Origin: a virus
IMG/VR virus record: IMGVR_UViG_3300013126_000033
Coordinates: 1-61,422 of that record
Strand: one strand, 5' to 3'
DNA length: 61,422 nucleotides
The notes under the pieces are model-generated. The model was not told the DNA's origin and did not search any database. It worked only from the letters and a program-made list of their open reading frames with translations. Shown in pieces: positions 21,649-27,377 of this stretch (positions within the stretch are counted from its first letter, which is position 1; each line of letters opens with the position of its first letter). A program made the translations under genes and the position numbers.

Positions 21649-21750
21649 TGCGGAGTTTGGTACTAATCTAGGCTGCAGCCATAATCCTTGCTAATCGCGG
21701 TTAGTGACAGATTATGAAAACTAGATGACAAGGTTCAATTCCTTACCGCA
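21649..21750 (+). ncRNA. tRNA-like element with a hairpin insert in the anticodon arm
   Basis: TGCGG (21649) pairs with CCGCA (21746-21750); a mini D-arm AGT/TTGGT/ACT follows; the T-arm has the consensus loop TTCAATT (21734-21740). The middle is about 40 nt too long: ATCTAG (21666-21671) pairs with CTAGAT (21721-21726), and within it CATAATC (21680-21686) pairs with GATTATG (21710-21716) around a 23-nt loop that begins CTTGCTA, which would present TGC (Ala), an anticodon missing from the canonical set. Assignment is speculative. Confidence 0.5.
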
Positions 21751-21760
21751 TCTTATTTTT

Positions 21761-21883
21761 AAGACTGAAGCATTCTGACGTGATGCTAGGGAATAAGGAT
21801 AATAGATACCTCGAGCGATTTCTATTATAGATAAACCCGACTTGTAGATCAAGTGAAGTTTGGTGCGAGTCCAAACCAGTTTT
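21761..21883 (+). ncRNA. tRNA-like element with an 8-bp hairpin in the anticodon position
   Basis: D-arm-like AGCAT/ATGCT (21769-21787), then ATAATAGA (21799-21806) pairing with TCTATTAT (21821-21828) around a 14-nt loop, a variable-arm hairpin ACTTG/CAAGT (21840-21854) and a T-arm TTTGG/TGCGAGT/CCAAA (21859-21875). The acceptor is weak (AAGACTG with CAGTTT). Order and arm types match a class II tRNA with an enlarged anticodon arm. Confidence 0.45.
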
Positions 21884-21889
21884 AGTTTT

Positions 21890-21965
21890 AGGAGTATAGT
21901 ATAACGACTTATTACATCTGGCTTTTAACCAGTCTATCAGGGTTTGATTCCCTGTGCTCCTACCA
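21890..21965 (+). tRNA. tRNA-Lys (TTT)
   Basis: Acceptor AGGAGTA/TGCTCCT, anticodon loop CTTTTAA, T-loop TTTGATT, CCA encoded. Confidence 0.93.
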
Positions 21966-21973
21966 AGTTTTAT

Positions 21974-22048
21974 AGCGGTTAAATCGAATGGCTCAGATAC
22001 TACTCTTTGAAAGTAGGTAAGATGGATCGTAACCATCAACCGCTGCCA
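21974..22048 (+). tRNA. tRNA-Gln (TTG)
   Basis: Acceptor AGCGGTT/AACCGCT, anticodon loop CTTTGAA, T-arm GATGG/ATCGTAA/CCATC, CCA encoded. Confidence 0.95.
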
Positions 22049-22058
22049 AGTTTTAAAT

Positions 22059-22149
22059 GGAAGGTGATGTAACCGGGGATGTTACGGCTGTTTTGAAAGC
22101 AGCGCGAGCCTGAAAAGGCCAGGAGTTCGATTCTGCCCTCCTTCCGCCA
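22059..22149 (+). tRNA. tRNA-Ser (TGA)
   Basis: Anticodon loop TTTGAAA, class II variable arm GCCT/AGGC, acceptor GGAAGG/CCTTCC. The D-stem is unusually long (GTAAC/GTTAC) and the T-stem has a bulge. CCA encoded. Confidence 0.88.
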
Positions 22150-22266
22150 GTTTTATGTATCTTATAGTTTACAAACTATATGTTTTGTATATTATAAGAA
22201 ACAGTTTGAGAGAAACCTGTAACATTATGTATTCGAGGTTAGGAGAGTACAGGAAACCGCTCAATT
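22150..22266 (+). other. Structured spacer of tRNA size, no gene seen
   Basis: Contains ATAGTTT/AAACTAT (near 22165), TCTTATA/TATAAGA (near 22160-22200), CAG-TTT/AAAC-CTG (near 22204) and CCTGTA/TACAGG (near 22217-22254). No cloverleaf could be drawn. Neighbouring canonical tRNAs are spaced only 5-10 nt apart, so this 117-nt gap stands out. Confidence 0.4.
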
Positions 22267-22356
22267 GGAAGTTTATCTAGTCTGGGAAACTAGCGAAGTT
22301 TGCTAAACTTTAGGAGCCTATAAGGGCCGAGGGTTCGATTCCCTAAACTTCCGCCA
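22267..22356 (+). tRNA. tRNA-Ser (GCT)
   Basis: Acceptor GGAAGTT/AACTTCC, D-stem CTAG/CTAG, anticodon loop TTGCTAA, class II variable arm, T-loop TTCGATT, CCA encoded. Confidence 0.93.
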
Positions 22357-22361
22357 GATTT

Positions 22362-22438
22362 GCCCTTGTGATGGAATTGGGATACATGTTAGTCTTAGAA
22401 ACTAAATTTTGCGGGTTCGACTCCCGCTGAGGGCACCA
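22362..22438 (+). tRNA. tRNA-Leu (TAG) with short variable loop
   Basis: Anticodon loop CTTAGAA in stem TTAGT/ACTAA, Leu-type D-loop (GAATTGGGATA), T-arm GCGGG/TTCGACT/CCCGC, CCA encoded. The variable loop is only about five bases, whereas bacterial tRNA-Leu is class II. Confidence 0.88.
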
Positions 22439-22512
22439 GAGCAAACATCATAGGATACTATGGTCAACGGTTGTAAGTGACGATGGGTGATATCGGAACT
22501 TTCAAGAACAAT
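22439..22512 (+). other. Structured spacer, no gene seen
   Basis: CATAG/CTATG hairpin near 22450 and GTCA/TGAC near 22464. No cloverleaf found. Confidence 0.35.
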
Positions 22513-22590
22513 TGTGGTAGAGCAAGCAAGGTGTAAGCGACTGACTGTTAATCAGTATAGAGCTAGGTTCGATTCCTAGTACCACAGCCA
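22513..22590 (+). tRNA. tRNA-Asn (GTT)
   Basis: Acceptor TGTGGTA/TACCACA, anticodon loop CTGTTAA in CTGA/TCAG, T-loop TTCGATT, CCA encoded. Confidence 0.93.
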
Positions 22591-22595
22591 GAATA

Positions 22596-22667
22596 CTCTC
22601 AGTGGGCCAGAGGTTGGTCACTACGTTTGGGGCGTAGACGATGTAGGTTCGAGTCCTACCTGAGAGA
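22596..22667 (+). tRNA. tRNA-Pro (TGG)
   Basis: Acceptor CTCTCAG/CTGAGAG, anticodon loop TTTGGGG in CTACG/CGTAG, T-arm GTAGG/TTCGAGT/CCTAC. CCA is not encoded. Confidence 0.93.
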
Positions 22668-22705
22668 CATTTAGTTCGAGTTTGAAAAAGTATATTGAAG
22701 AATAT

Positions 22706-22779
22706 AGTTCATTAGCTCAAAAGTAGAGCATACGACTGATAATCGTAAGACATAGGAGCATTACCTATATGAACTACCA
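22706..22779 (+). tRNA. tRNA-Ile (GAT)
   Basis: Acceptor AGTTCAT/ATGAACT, D-arm GCTC/GAGC, anticodon loop CTGATAA, T-arm ATAGG/CCTAT, CCA encoded. Confidence 0.94.
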
Positions 22780-22784
22780 GTTTT

Positions 22785-22859
22785 GCCCTTGAAACATAAA
22801 CAGTGATGTGCCTGCCTTGTAAGCAGGATAACCCGGCGCAAGTCCGGGCAAGGGCTCCA
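22785..22859 (+). tRNA. tRNA-Thr (TGT)
   Basis: Acceptor GCCCTTG/CAAGGGC, anticodon loop CTTGTAA in CCTGC/GCAGG, T-arm CCCGG/CGCAAGT/CCGGG, CCA encoded. Confidence 0.94.
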
Positions 22860-22867
22860 GTTTAAAT

Positions 22868-22940
22868 GCCTCGTTGATATAGTGGTTTATTATGTCCGCC
22901 TGTCTAGTGGAACAGAGGAGTTCGATTCTCCTACGAGGCG
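22868..22940 (+). tRNA. tRNA-Asp (GTC)
   Basis: Acceptor GCCTCGT/ACGAGGC, anticodon loop CTGTCTA, T-loop TTCGATT. CCA not encoded (CCC follows). Confidence 0.92.
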
Positions 22941-22970
22941 CCCTTGAGTTGATGTCAAGACTCGAACTTT

Positions 22971-22978
22971 TATAAATA
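22971..22978 (+). promoter_or_regulatory. T4-type late promoter
   Basis: TATAAATA 20 bases before the GIY-YIG gene at 22998, inside the early tRNA array. Confidence 0.7.
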
Positions 22979-22997
22979 GAGTATATAGGAGAAAACT

Positions 22998-23624
22998 ATG
23001 TACTTTACAATTTATAAAATAACAAACAAGATTGATGGCAAATTCTATATTGGAAGCCATAAGACCAAAGATCTTGATGACAATTATATAGGTTCAGGTA
23101 AATATCTGAAATATGCTCAAGAAAAATATGGATTAGAATATTTTGAAAAAGAAATTCTACACGTATTTCAAACACCTGAAGAAATGTATGCTAAAGAAGC
23201 TGAAATAGTTAATGAAGATTTTTTAGCATCAGCAAATACGTATAACTTAAAAATAGGTGGATTTGGTGGATGGGATTATTTAAATGAAACTGGTTTAAAT
23301 AATTCAACTAAGTCAAAAGAACAATTGCAACGAGGTGGATTTAAGAATAAAGGTAAAGAGAATCCATTTGCATCTAGACAAATGAAACAAAAACATTTAG
23401 ATGGAAAAATTAAGTATAATACATTTACAGGTAAAACACATACAGATGAAACTAAACAAAAAATCGGTGAAAAGAATTCTATAAATCAATCTGGTGAAAA
23501 AAATTCACAGTATGGTACTATGTGGATTAATAATGGTTTAGTGAATAAAAAGATTAAAAAAGAAGATATTATTCCAGATGGTTGGAATAAAGGTAGAAAG
23601 ATAAAACAAGTTATACCCTCTTAG
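22998..23624 (+). CDS. GIY-YIG homing endonuclease in the tRNA array
   Basis: 208 residues. GIY-YIG core at the N-terminus (IYKITNKIDGKFYIG), catalytic Glu region KEAEIVNE, NTYNLKIGGFGG, then NUMOD-like DNA-binding segments (GKTHTDETKQKIGEKNS, MWINNGLVNKKIKK). AGGAG precedes the ATG. It is inserted between tRNA-Asp and tRNA-Arg and uses a late promoter. Its last 10 bases, including the TAG stop (23622-23624), lie inside the tRNA-Arg gene, so the tRNA supplies the stop codon. Confidence 0.9.
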   Translation: MYFTIYKITNKIDGKFYIGSHKTKDLDDNYIGSGKYLKYAQEKYGLEYFEKEILHVFQTPEEMYAKEAEIVNEDFLASANTYNLKIGGFGGWDYLNETGLNNSTKSKEQLQRGGFKNKGKENPFASRQMKQKHLDGKIKYNTFTGKTHTDETKQKIGEKNSINQSGEKNSQYGTMWINNGLVNKKIKKEDIIPDGWNKGRKIKQVIPS

Positions 23625-23691
23625 CACAATGGATTAGTGCAACGGTCTACGAAGCCGTAGGTTGTAGGTTCAAGTCCTACAGAGGGTGCCA
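23615..23691 (+). tRNA. tRNA-Arg (ACG)
   Basis: Acceptor ACCCTCT/AGAGGGT, anticodon loop CTACGAA, T-loop TTCAAGT, CCA encoded. Decoding all CGN-box codons it serves would need A34 deamination by host TadA. The 5' end overlaps the nuclease gene by 10 nt. Confidence 0.94.
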
Positions 23692-23696
23692 GTTAT

Positions 23697-23772
23697 ACTC
23701 GGTTAGCTCAGCGGTAGCAGCAGCGCCCTTACAAGGCGAAGGTCGTAAGTTCAATCCTTACACCGAGTACCA
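23697..23772 (+). tRNA. tRNA-Val (TAC)
   Basis: Acceptor ACTCGGT/ACCGAGT, anticodon loop CTTACAA, T-loop TTCAATC, CCA encoded. Confidence 0.94.
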
Positions 23773-23778
23773 TATAAT

Positions 23779-23854
23779 GGATCTCAGACCAATCTGGTGA
23801 TGGTGCAAGTCTGAAAAGCTTGAAAGCTCGGATCGAAACCGAGGGGATCCACCA
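23779..23854 (+). tRNA. tRNA-Phe (GAA)
   Basis: Acceptor GGATCTC/GGGATCC, D-stem ACCA/TGGT, anticodon loop CTGAAAA in CAAGT/GCTTG, T-arm CTCGG/ATCGAAA/CCGAG, CCA encoded. Confidence 0.93.
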
Positions 23855-23864
23855 AAAATATTTG

Positions 23865-23893
23865 TTTACATTAATTAAATCTTATGATATAAT
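23865..23893 (+). promoter_or_regulatory. Sigma70-like early promoter
   Basis: TTTACA (23865-23870), 17-nt spacer starting TTAATTA, TGA then TATAAT (23888-23893). Confidence 0.87.
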
Positions 23894-23923
23894 GTACTTA
23901 TAAATTGATAAAGGAATTATAAT

Positions 23924-24250
23924 ATGTTTTTACATATCATCAAAACAATTCTGGTGGTAATTTTGCAGTAGGTGATTCAGTGGCTCATACTGTTATTATT
24001 GAAGCAAAAACTGCAGAACAAGCAGATGATAAAGCACAAGAAATTGGTATCTATTTTAATGGTTGTGAAGAAGAAATAGATTGTCCTTGTTGTGGTGATC
24101 GTTGGACTACTGCCTGTGAGGGCACCGCAACCCCCATTAATTTATAGTACCCCAGCTGAAGAATATTACGAAAATTGGGGAAAAATTGGTGAAGTTTATT
24201 GCTATATCTATATGGCAGATGGAACTGTTAAAAAATTAATTAAAGAATGA
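23924..24250 (+). pseudogene. Conserved T4-like small protein gene with two compensating single-base indels
   Basis: From ATG 23924 the frame starts MFLHIIKT and then hits a stop; the neighbouring frame continues as NSGGNFAVGDSVAHTVIIEA with CPCCGDRW, and the last part returns to the first frame as YSTPAEEYYENWGKIGEVYC to TGA 24248-24250. Adding one A near 23946 and removing one C from the C-run near 24131-24135 restores one 109-codon gene. I recall this family intact in T4-like phages. Either a decayed gene or two homopolymer sequencing errors. AAAGGAA precedes the start, under an early promoter. Confidence 0.7.
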
Positions 24251-24555
24251 AATACAAATACGGCGGAAAGATATTCGTAGTTACTGGTAATAAAGCAGAG
24301 TTTATGGTATATAGAAATAAAACTCTTAAGGAAGTTGCCAACTATGGTGAACATTATAGGATTAGTGATATAATTTATGTTGCTCAACCTATAACTTTAA
24401 AAGGTTGTAGAGATGTTCATGGTGTATTTTATGGTAACTGGAAACAACATCCATACATTATAGATATTATACATCAAATAGTTATTTGTAATTCTGCAAC
24501 ACCAACAAATTTACCAGATTGTATTAGAAATTTTTATTTAGAGAATATAAAATGA
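24247..24555 (+). CDS. Hypothetical protein, 102 residues
   Basis: Start overlaps the previous stop (ATGA). Tyr-rich, basic, no signal peptide; the middle (ITLKGCRDVHGVFYGNWK) may be beta. No family recognised. In the early operon begun at 23924. Confidence 0.6.
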   Translation: MKYKYGGKIFVVTGNKAEFMVYRNKTLKEVANYGEHYRISDIIYVAQPITLKGCRDVHGVFYGNWKQHPYIIDIIHQIVICNSATPTNLPDCIRNFYLENIK

Positions 24556-24722
24556 CACAAATATATAAAGTGATTAAAGAAAATGATATGATCACATTCC
24601 AACGAGAGGTAAATAGTTATCTTTCAGCTGGATGGAGACTTAATGGCGGAATGACTGTAACAATACAACATACAACAGCAATGTATTATCAATCTTTATA
24701 TAAAGAAGTGTCAAATGATTAA
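24552..24722 (+). CDS. Small DUF1737-like protein
   Basis: 56 residues from ATG 24552 overlapping the previous stop. The pattern FQREVNSYLSAGWRLNGGM resembles the short DUF1737 fold (helix, GW, GG). Function unknown. Overlaps the next gene by 8 nt. Confidence 0.6.
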   Translation: MTQIYKVIKENDMITFQREVNSYLSAGWRLNGGMTVTIQHTTAMYYQSLYKEVSND

Positions 24723-25137
24723 AAGAAATCAATTAGGAGTTATTTTTAATGTTTACCAAGGAAAACATAGAAAGGTGCTTACTGTGTGTAGCGCTGGTTG
24801 TCTTCGTAGTCCTACCGCTGCTCATATCCTTAGTTCCGAACCTTGGAACTTTAATACTAGATGTGCGGGAACCAGTGAGGAATATGCTATTGTTCCAGTA
24901 ACAGAAGCACTAGTTGCATGGGCAGATGTTATTCTAGTGATGGATCAGTTTCAATGGAAATACATTATGGATATGCAGAATAAGATGTTCAATGAAACTC
25001 AATTAGGTATGCATGAGTTTGAATTTACACCAATCCATAATTTAGAAATTGAAGATGAATTCAGTTACAGAGATCCTAAATTAGTTGAAATTATGACAGA
25101 GAAATTTAAGGAATTATTTCCTATAGATAAGGAATAG
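24715..25137 (+). CDS. Low-molecular-weight protein tyrosine phosphatase-like protein
   Basis: 140 residues. The P-loop VCSAGCLRS (C25 to R31, C-x5-R) and a late RDP (general acid) match the LMW phosphatase/arsenate reductase fold. Reduced length and substitutions between these motifs make the substrate uncertain. Early operon position suggests action on a host phosphoprotein or phosphometabolite, which is inference. Confidence 0.75.
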   Translation: MIKRNQLGVIFNVYQGKHRKVLTVCSAGCLRSPTAAHILSSEPWNFNTRCAGTSEEYAIVPVTEALVAWADVILVMDQFQWKYIMDMQNKMFNETQLGMHEFEFTPIHNLEIEDEFSYRDPKLVEIMTEKFKELFPIDKE

Positions 25138-25140
25138 ATT

Positions 25141-25350
25141 ATGACTGAATTTGTAGATGTTAAATGGTATTGTGCTGGTCACGGTAATGTAGGCATCGTA
25201 AAAGTAAATGACAATTATGATGGAATCAAATACTACATTGGTTCTTTTCCTGGTGAAGAAAAAGGGCACAATGAGGAAGAAGACATCCAATGGATCATGG
25301 ATTGGGGTTCAACATTCCCAAAAGAAGCAGGTGATTTATTATTTGGATAG
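25141..25350 (+). CDS. Conserved small T4-like phage protein ending inside a tRNA gene
   Basis: 69 residues (VDVKWYCAGHGNVGIVKV, then an acidic EEEDIQWIMDW). I recall the KWYCAG...NVGIV start in T4-like phages. AAGGAA lies upstream. The last two codons, including TAG at 25348-25350, lie in the first six bases of tRNA-Cys. Function unknown. Confidence 0.7.
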   Translation: MTEFVDVKWYCAGHGNVGIVKVNDNYDGIKYYIGSFPGEEKGHNEEEDIQWIMDWGSTFPKEAGDLLFG

Positions 25351-25422
25351 ATGCCCGAGAGGCCTAAGGGAACTGATTGCAAACCAGTAAGATCGTCGGT
25401 TCGAATCCGACTCTATCCTCCA
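25345..25422 (+). tRNA. tRNA-Cys (GCA)
   Basis: Acceptor GGATAGA/TCTATCC, anticodon loop TTGCAAA, T-arm GTCGG/TTCGAAT/CCGAC, CCA encoded. D-arm (GCCCGAGAGGCCTAAGGGA) is Ser-like. Overlaps the preceding CDS by 6 nt. Confidence 0.92.
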
Positions 25423-25468
25423 GTTTTATTCCGGGTAAGTGTTACGGTAGCACAGAAGTTTCACATTT

Positions 25469-25476
25469 TATAAATA
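25469..25476 (+). promoter_or_regulatory. T4-type late promoter
   Basis: TATAAATA 19 bases before the GIY-YIG gene at 25495; AGGAGG ribosome binding site follows. Confidence 0.7.
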
Positions 25477-25494
25477 TAAGTAGGAGGATCAAAA

Positions 25495-26112
25495 ATGATT
25501 TACTACTTATATAAAATAACAAACTTAGTGAATGATAAGATTTACATAGGTGTCCATAAAACTAAAGATTTGAATGATGGATATATGGGATCTGGAAAAG
25601 TTATTAAAGATGCTATTAAAAAGTATGGCAATGATAACTTTAAAAAGGAAATATTAGAATTTTTTGATAATCAAGATCAAATGTTTCTAAGAGAAAAAGA
25701 AGTAGTCAATGAGGAATTTATTCTTAGAGAAGATACTTATAATCTTAGACGAGGAGGTTTTGGTGGATTTGATTATCTAAATTCTAAAAAAACTTTTGAA
25801 GATAGAAGTAAAATGGGCAAAAGATGCCATGAGCTTCATCCAGATTTAGCTATGAAAAATTTATCTAAAGGGTGGACAAAGGAAGCTCATATTAAAGGTG
25901 CTTCTACAATGAAACAAAAATATGGTGAAGATTATTACCAAAAAATTGGTGGAATATTAAAACCAAAATCTGAAGACCATAAGAAACAAATTAGTGAATC
26001 TTTAAAAGGATTTAAACAAAAGCAAGTTGAATGTCCTCATTGCGGTAAAGTAGGTGGAGAAAATGCAATGAATAGACATCACTTTAATAAGTGTAAGAAT
26101 ATTACCCGTTAG
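25495..26112 (+). CDS. GIY-YIG homing endonuclease with C-terminal zinc finger
   Basis: 205 residues. N-terminal GIY-YIG core (LYKITNLVNDKIYIGVHKT), Glu in LREKEVVNE, DTYNLRRGGFGGFDY. The C-terminus is a zinc finger (VECPHCGKVGGENAMNRHHF then C). Paralogous to the nuclease at 22998 over the first 100 residues, with a different DNA-binding end. Inserted between tRNA-Cys and tRNA-Trp; its TAG stop (26110-26112) lies inside tRNA-Trp, an overlap of 10 nt. Confidence 0.9.
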   Translation: MIYYLYKITNLVNDKIYIGVHKTKDLNDGYMGSGKVIKDAIKKYGNDNFKKEILEFFDNQDQMFLREKEVVNEEFILREDTYNLRRGGFGGFDYLNSKKTFEDRSKMGKRCHELHPDLAMKNLSKGWTKEAHIKGASTMKQKYGEDYYQKIGGILKPKSEDHKKQISESLKGFKQKQVECPHCGKVGGENAMNRHHFNKCKNITR

Positions 26113-26178
26113 TTTAAGTTGGTAAAACGAGAGTCTCCAAAACTTTAGTCGGCGGATCGTCACCGTCACGGGTAGCCA
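26103..26178 (+). tRNA. tRNA-Trp (CCA)
   Basis: Acceptor TACCCGT/ACGGGTA, anticodon loop CTCCAAA in AGAGT/ACTTT, T-arm GGCGG/ATCGTCA/CCGTC, CCA encoded. 5' end overlaps the nuclease gene. Confidence 0.93.
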
Positions 26179-26282
26179 GAATTTACAGGGGTAGGCGCTT
26201 ATGCCTGTAGACGTTGTATGGGAATATGAGTACGTGAAGCTCATATACGTTGCAATCCGAGAAGGGGGAGCGCATCATCAAT
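26179..26282 (+). other. Structured spacer of tRNA size, no gene seen
   Basis: TACAGG/CCTGTA (near 26187-26213) and ATATGAG/CTCATAT (near 26224-26247, extended by GTAT/ATAC across a GGGA bulge) form two strong hairpins. No cloverleaf or protein is visible in these 104 nt. Confidence 0.4.
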
Positions 26283-26358
26283 GGTGATATTAATGTAGTG
26301 GTTAGCATATTAGGCTGTGAACCTTATAGGACGAGTTCGAATCTCGTATATCACCCCA
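26283..26358 (+). tRNA. tRNA-His (GTG)
   Basis: Encodes the extra G at -1 (26283) opposite C73, acceptor GTGATAT/ATATCAC, anticodon loop CTGTGAA, T-loop TTCGAAT, CCA encoded. Confidence 0.94.
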
Positions 26359-26372
26359 ATTAAGGATATATT

Positions 26373-26555
26373 ATGATTATTAATGAAACCCATAAAGAAG
26401 ATTGCACGTGCAGTTATTGCTATGGATATAGTAAACTGCATTATGGTTTAAATGTTCCAAGACGATGGAAAGAATTTAATTCTTGGTATGTGATTAAATA
26501 CTGGAAACGGTCTTACTTTAAATGGACCAATACTTGGTTGAGGTATTTTAAATGA
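26373..26555 (+). CDS. Small Tyr/Trp-rich protein
   Basis: 60 residues; AAGGA precedes the ATG. CTCSYC near residue 11 could bind zinc; the C-terminal half is rich in Trp, Tyr and Lys. Overlaps the next ATG (ATGA). No family recognised. Confidence 0.55.
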   Translation: MIINETHKEDCTCSYCYGYSKLHYGLNVPRRWKEFNSWYVIKYWKRSYFKWTNTWLRYFK

Positions 26556-26965
26556 AATTTCATAAAGATGGTAGCAGACCTTTATTTGGTCATATATTTG
26601 TGTTCGGTTCTAATCTAGCTGCTATTCATGTCGCTGGCGCTGCATTGGCAGCAAAAATGTATTATGGTGCATCTTATGATGTTCCATCTGGACCATGTAA
26701 CCACAGTTATGCCATACCAACAAAAGACATGGAATTTGAATGTTTATCTTTAGATAAGATTAATCAATTTGTTATACATTTCGTTAACTACACTCAGCTG
26801 CATCCAACTAAACAATTCTTTGTCACTAGAGTTGGTTGTGGTTTAGCAGGTAATAGAGATGAAGACATAGCACCTATGTTCAGAGGATGTGGTGATAATT
26901 GCAGTTTCGCTGAAGAATGGCGAGAGTATTTAGAAGATAAACCTGTAGAGAATAGATTATATTAA
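26552..26965 (+). CDS. Macro-domain-like protein (A1S_2505-type phage family)
   Basis: 137 residues. The motifs IFVFGSNLAAIHVAGAALAA, HSYAIPTKDMEF and VTRVGCGLAGNRDEDIAPMF match, from memory, a small macro-like family scattered in phages and bacteria. Macro folds bind or cleave ADP-ribose adducts, so a role in countering ADP-ribosylation or NAD-based defence is conceivable, but activity is not shown. In most members the first motif is GSNLAGRHGAGAA; here AAIHVAGAA. Confidence 0.65.
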   Translation: MKFHKDGSRPLFGHIFVFGSNLAAIHVAGAALAAKMYYGASYDVPSGPCNHSYAIPTKDMEFECLSLDKINQFVIHFVNYTQLHPTKQFFVTRVGCGLAGNRDEDIAPMFRGCGDNCSFAEEWREYLEDKPVENRLY

Positions 26966-27178
26966 ATGAAGTCTCTTCCAGGAAATATAGGTAACGTAAA
27001 AATGAATGGCAAGAAACATAAACTGTTATCTTGTGGATGTTGTGAGTGTCAAGACTTCAGAGACAAATACAACATGGAATTAATGAGAAAAGATATTGAA
27101 AGTTATAATTCTCTAGACACTAAAGAGCAAGTCGAAGAATTATACAAAGAAGAAACTGGTAATGTAGGACAATGGTAG
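26966..27178 (+). CDS. Small Cys-rich phage protein ending inside a tRNA gene
   Basis: 70 residues with CGCCECQDFRDKY near residue 23, a compact metal-binding-like cluster. It starts directly at the previous stop. The last 21 bases (coding GNVGQW and TAG) lie within tRNA-Met at 27158, so the protein tail is dictated by tRNA sequence. Function unknown. Confidence 0.6.
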   Translation: MKSLPGNIGNVKMNGKKHKLLSCGCCECQDFRDKYNMELMRKDIESYNSLDTKEQVEELYKEETGNVGQW

Positions 27179-27232
27179 TCCACCACCCTCATAAGGTGTT
27201 TGTTAGTGGTTCAAGTCCACTCATTACCACCA
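27158..27232 (+). tRNA. tRNA-Met (CAT)
   Basis: Acceptor GGTAATG/CATTACC, anticodon loop CTCATAA in CACC/GGTG, T-loop TTCAAGT, CCA encoded. The acceptor starts with a normal G-C pair. Overlaps the preceding CDS by 21 nt. Confidence 0.93.
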
Positions 27233-27234
27233 AC

Positions 27235-27325
27235 ACTCCTGTAGTTTAATGGTAAAACGGCGGATTTATATCCGTAAGCAACAGATAATTGGTTCATCTG
27301 AGTTCGAATCTCAGCAGGAGTACCA
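27235..27325 (+). tRNA. Class II-like tRNA with abnormal anticodon loop (specificity unclear)
   Basis: Acceptor ACTCCTG/CAGGAGT, D-arm GTTT/AAAC, T-arm CTGAG/TTCGAAT/CTCAG and CCA are normal. The anticodon stem pairs best as GCGGA/TCCGT or CGGAT/ATCCG, leaving a loop of six (TTTATA) or four bases rather than seven, and about 22 nt follow before the T-arm. No anticodon can be assigned safely (TTA or TAT are candidates). Confidence 0.75.
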
Positions 27326-27331
27326 ATGATT

Positions 27332-27370
27332 TATTAATGTTACATTACATAAACATATGTAACATTAATA
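27332..27370 (+). other. 14-bp perfect hairpin between tRNAs
   Basis: TATTAATGTTACAT (27332-27345) pairs with 27357-27370 around an 11-nt loop, seven bases before tRNA-Leu. No T-tract, so a processing signal is more likely than a terminator. Confidence 0.55.
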
Positions 27371-27377
27371 TTACAAT

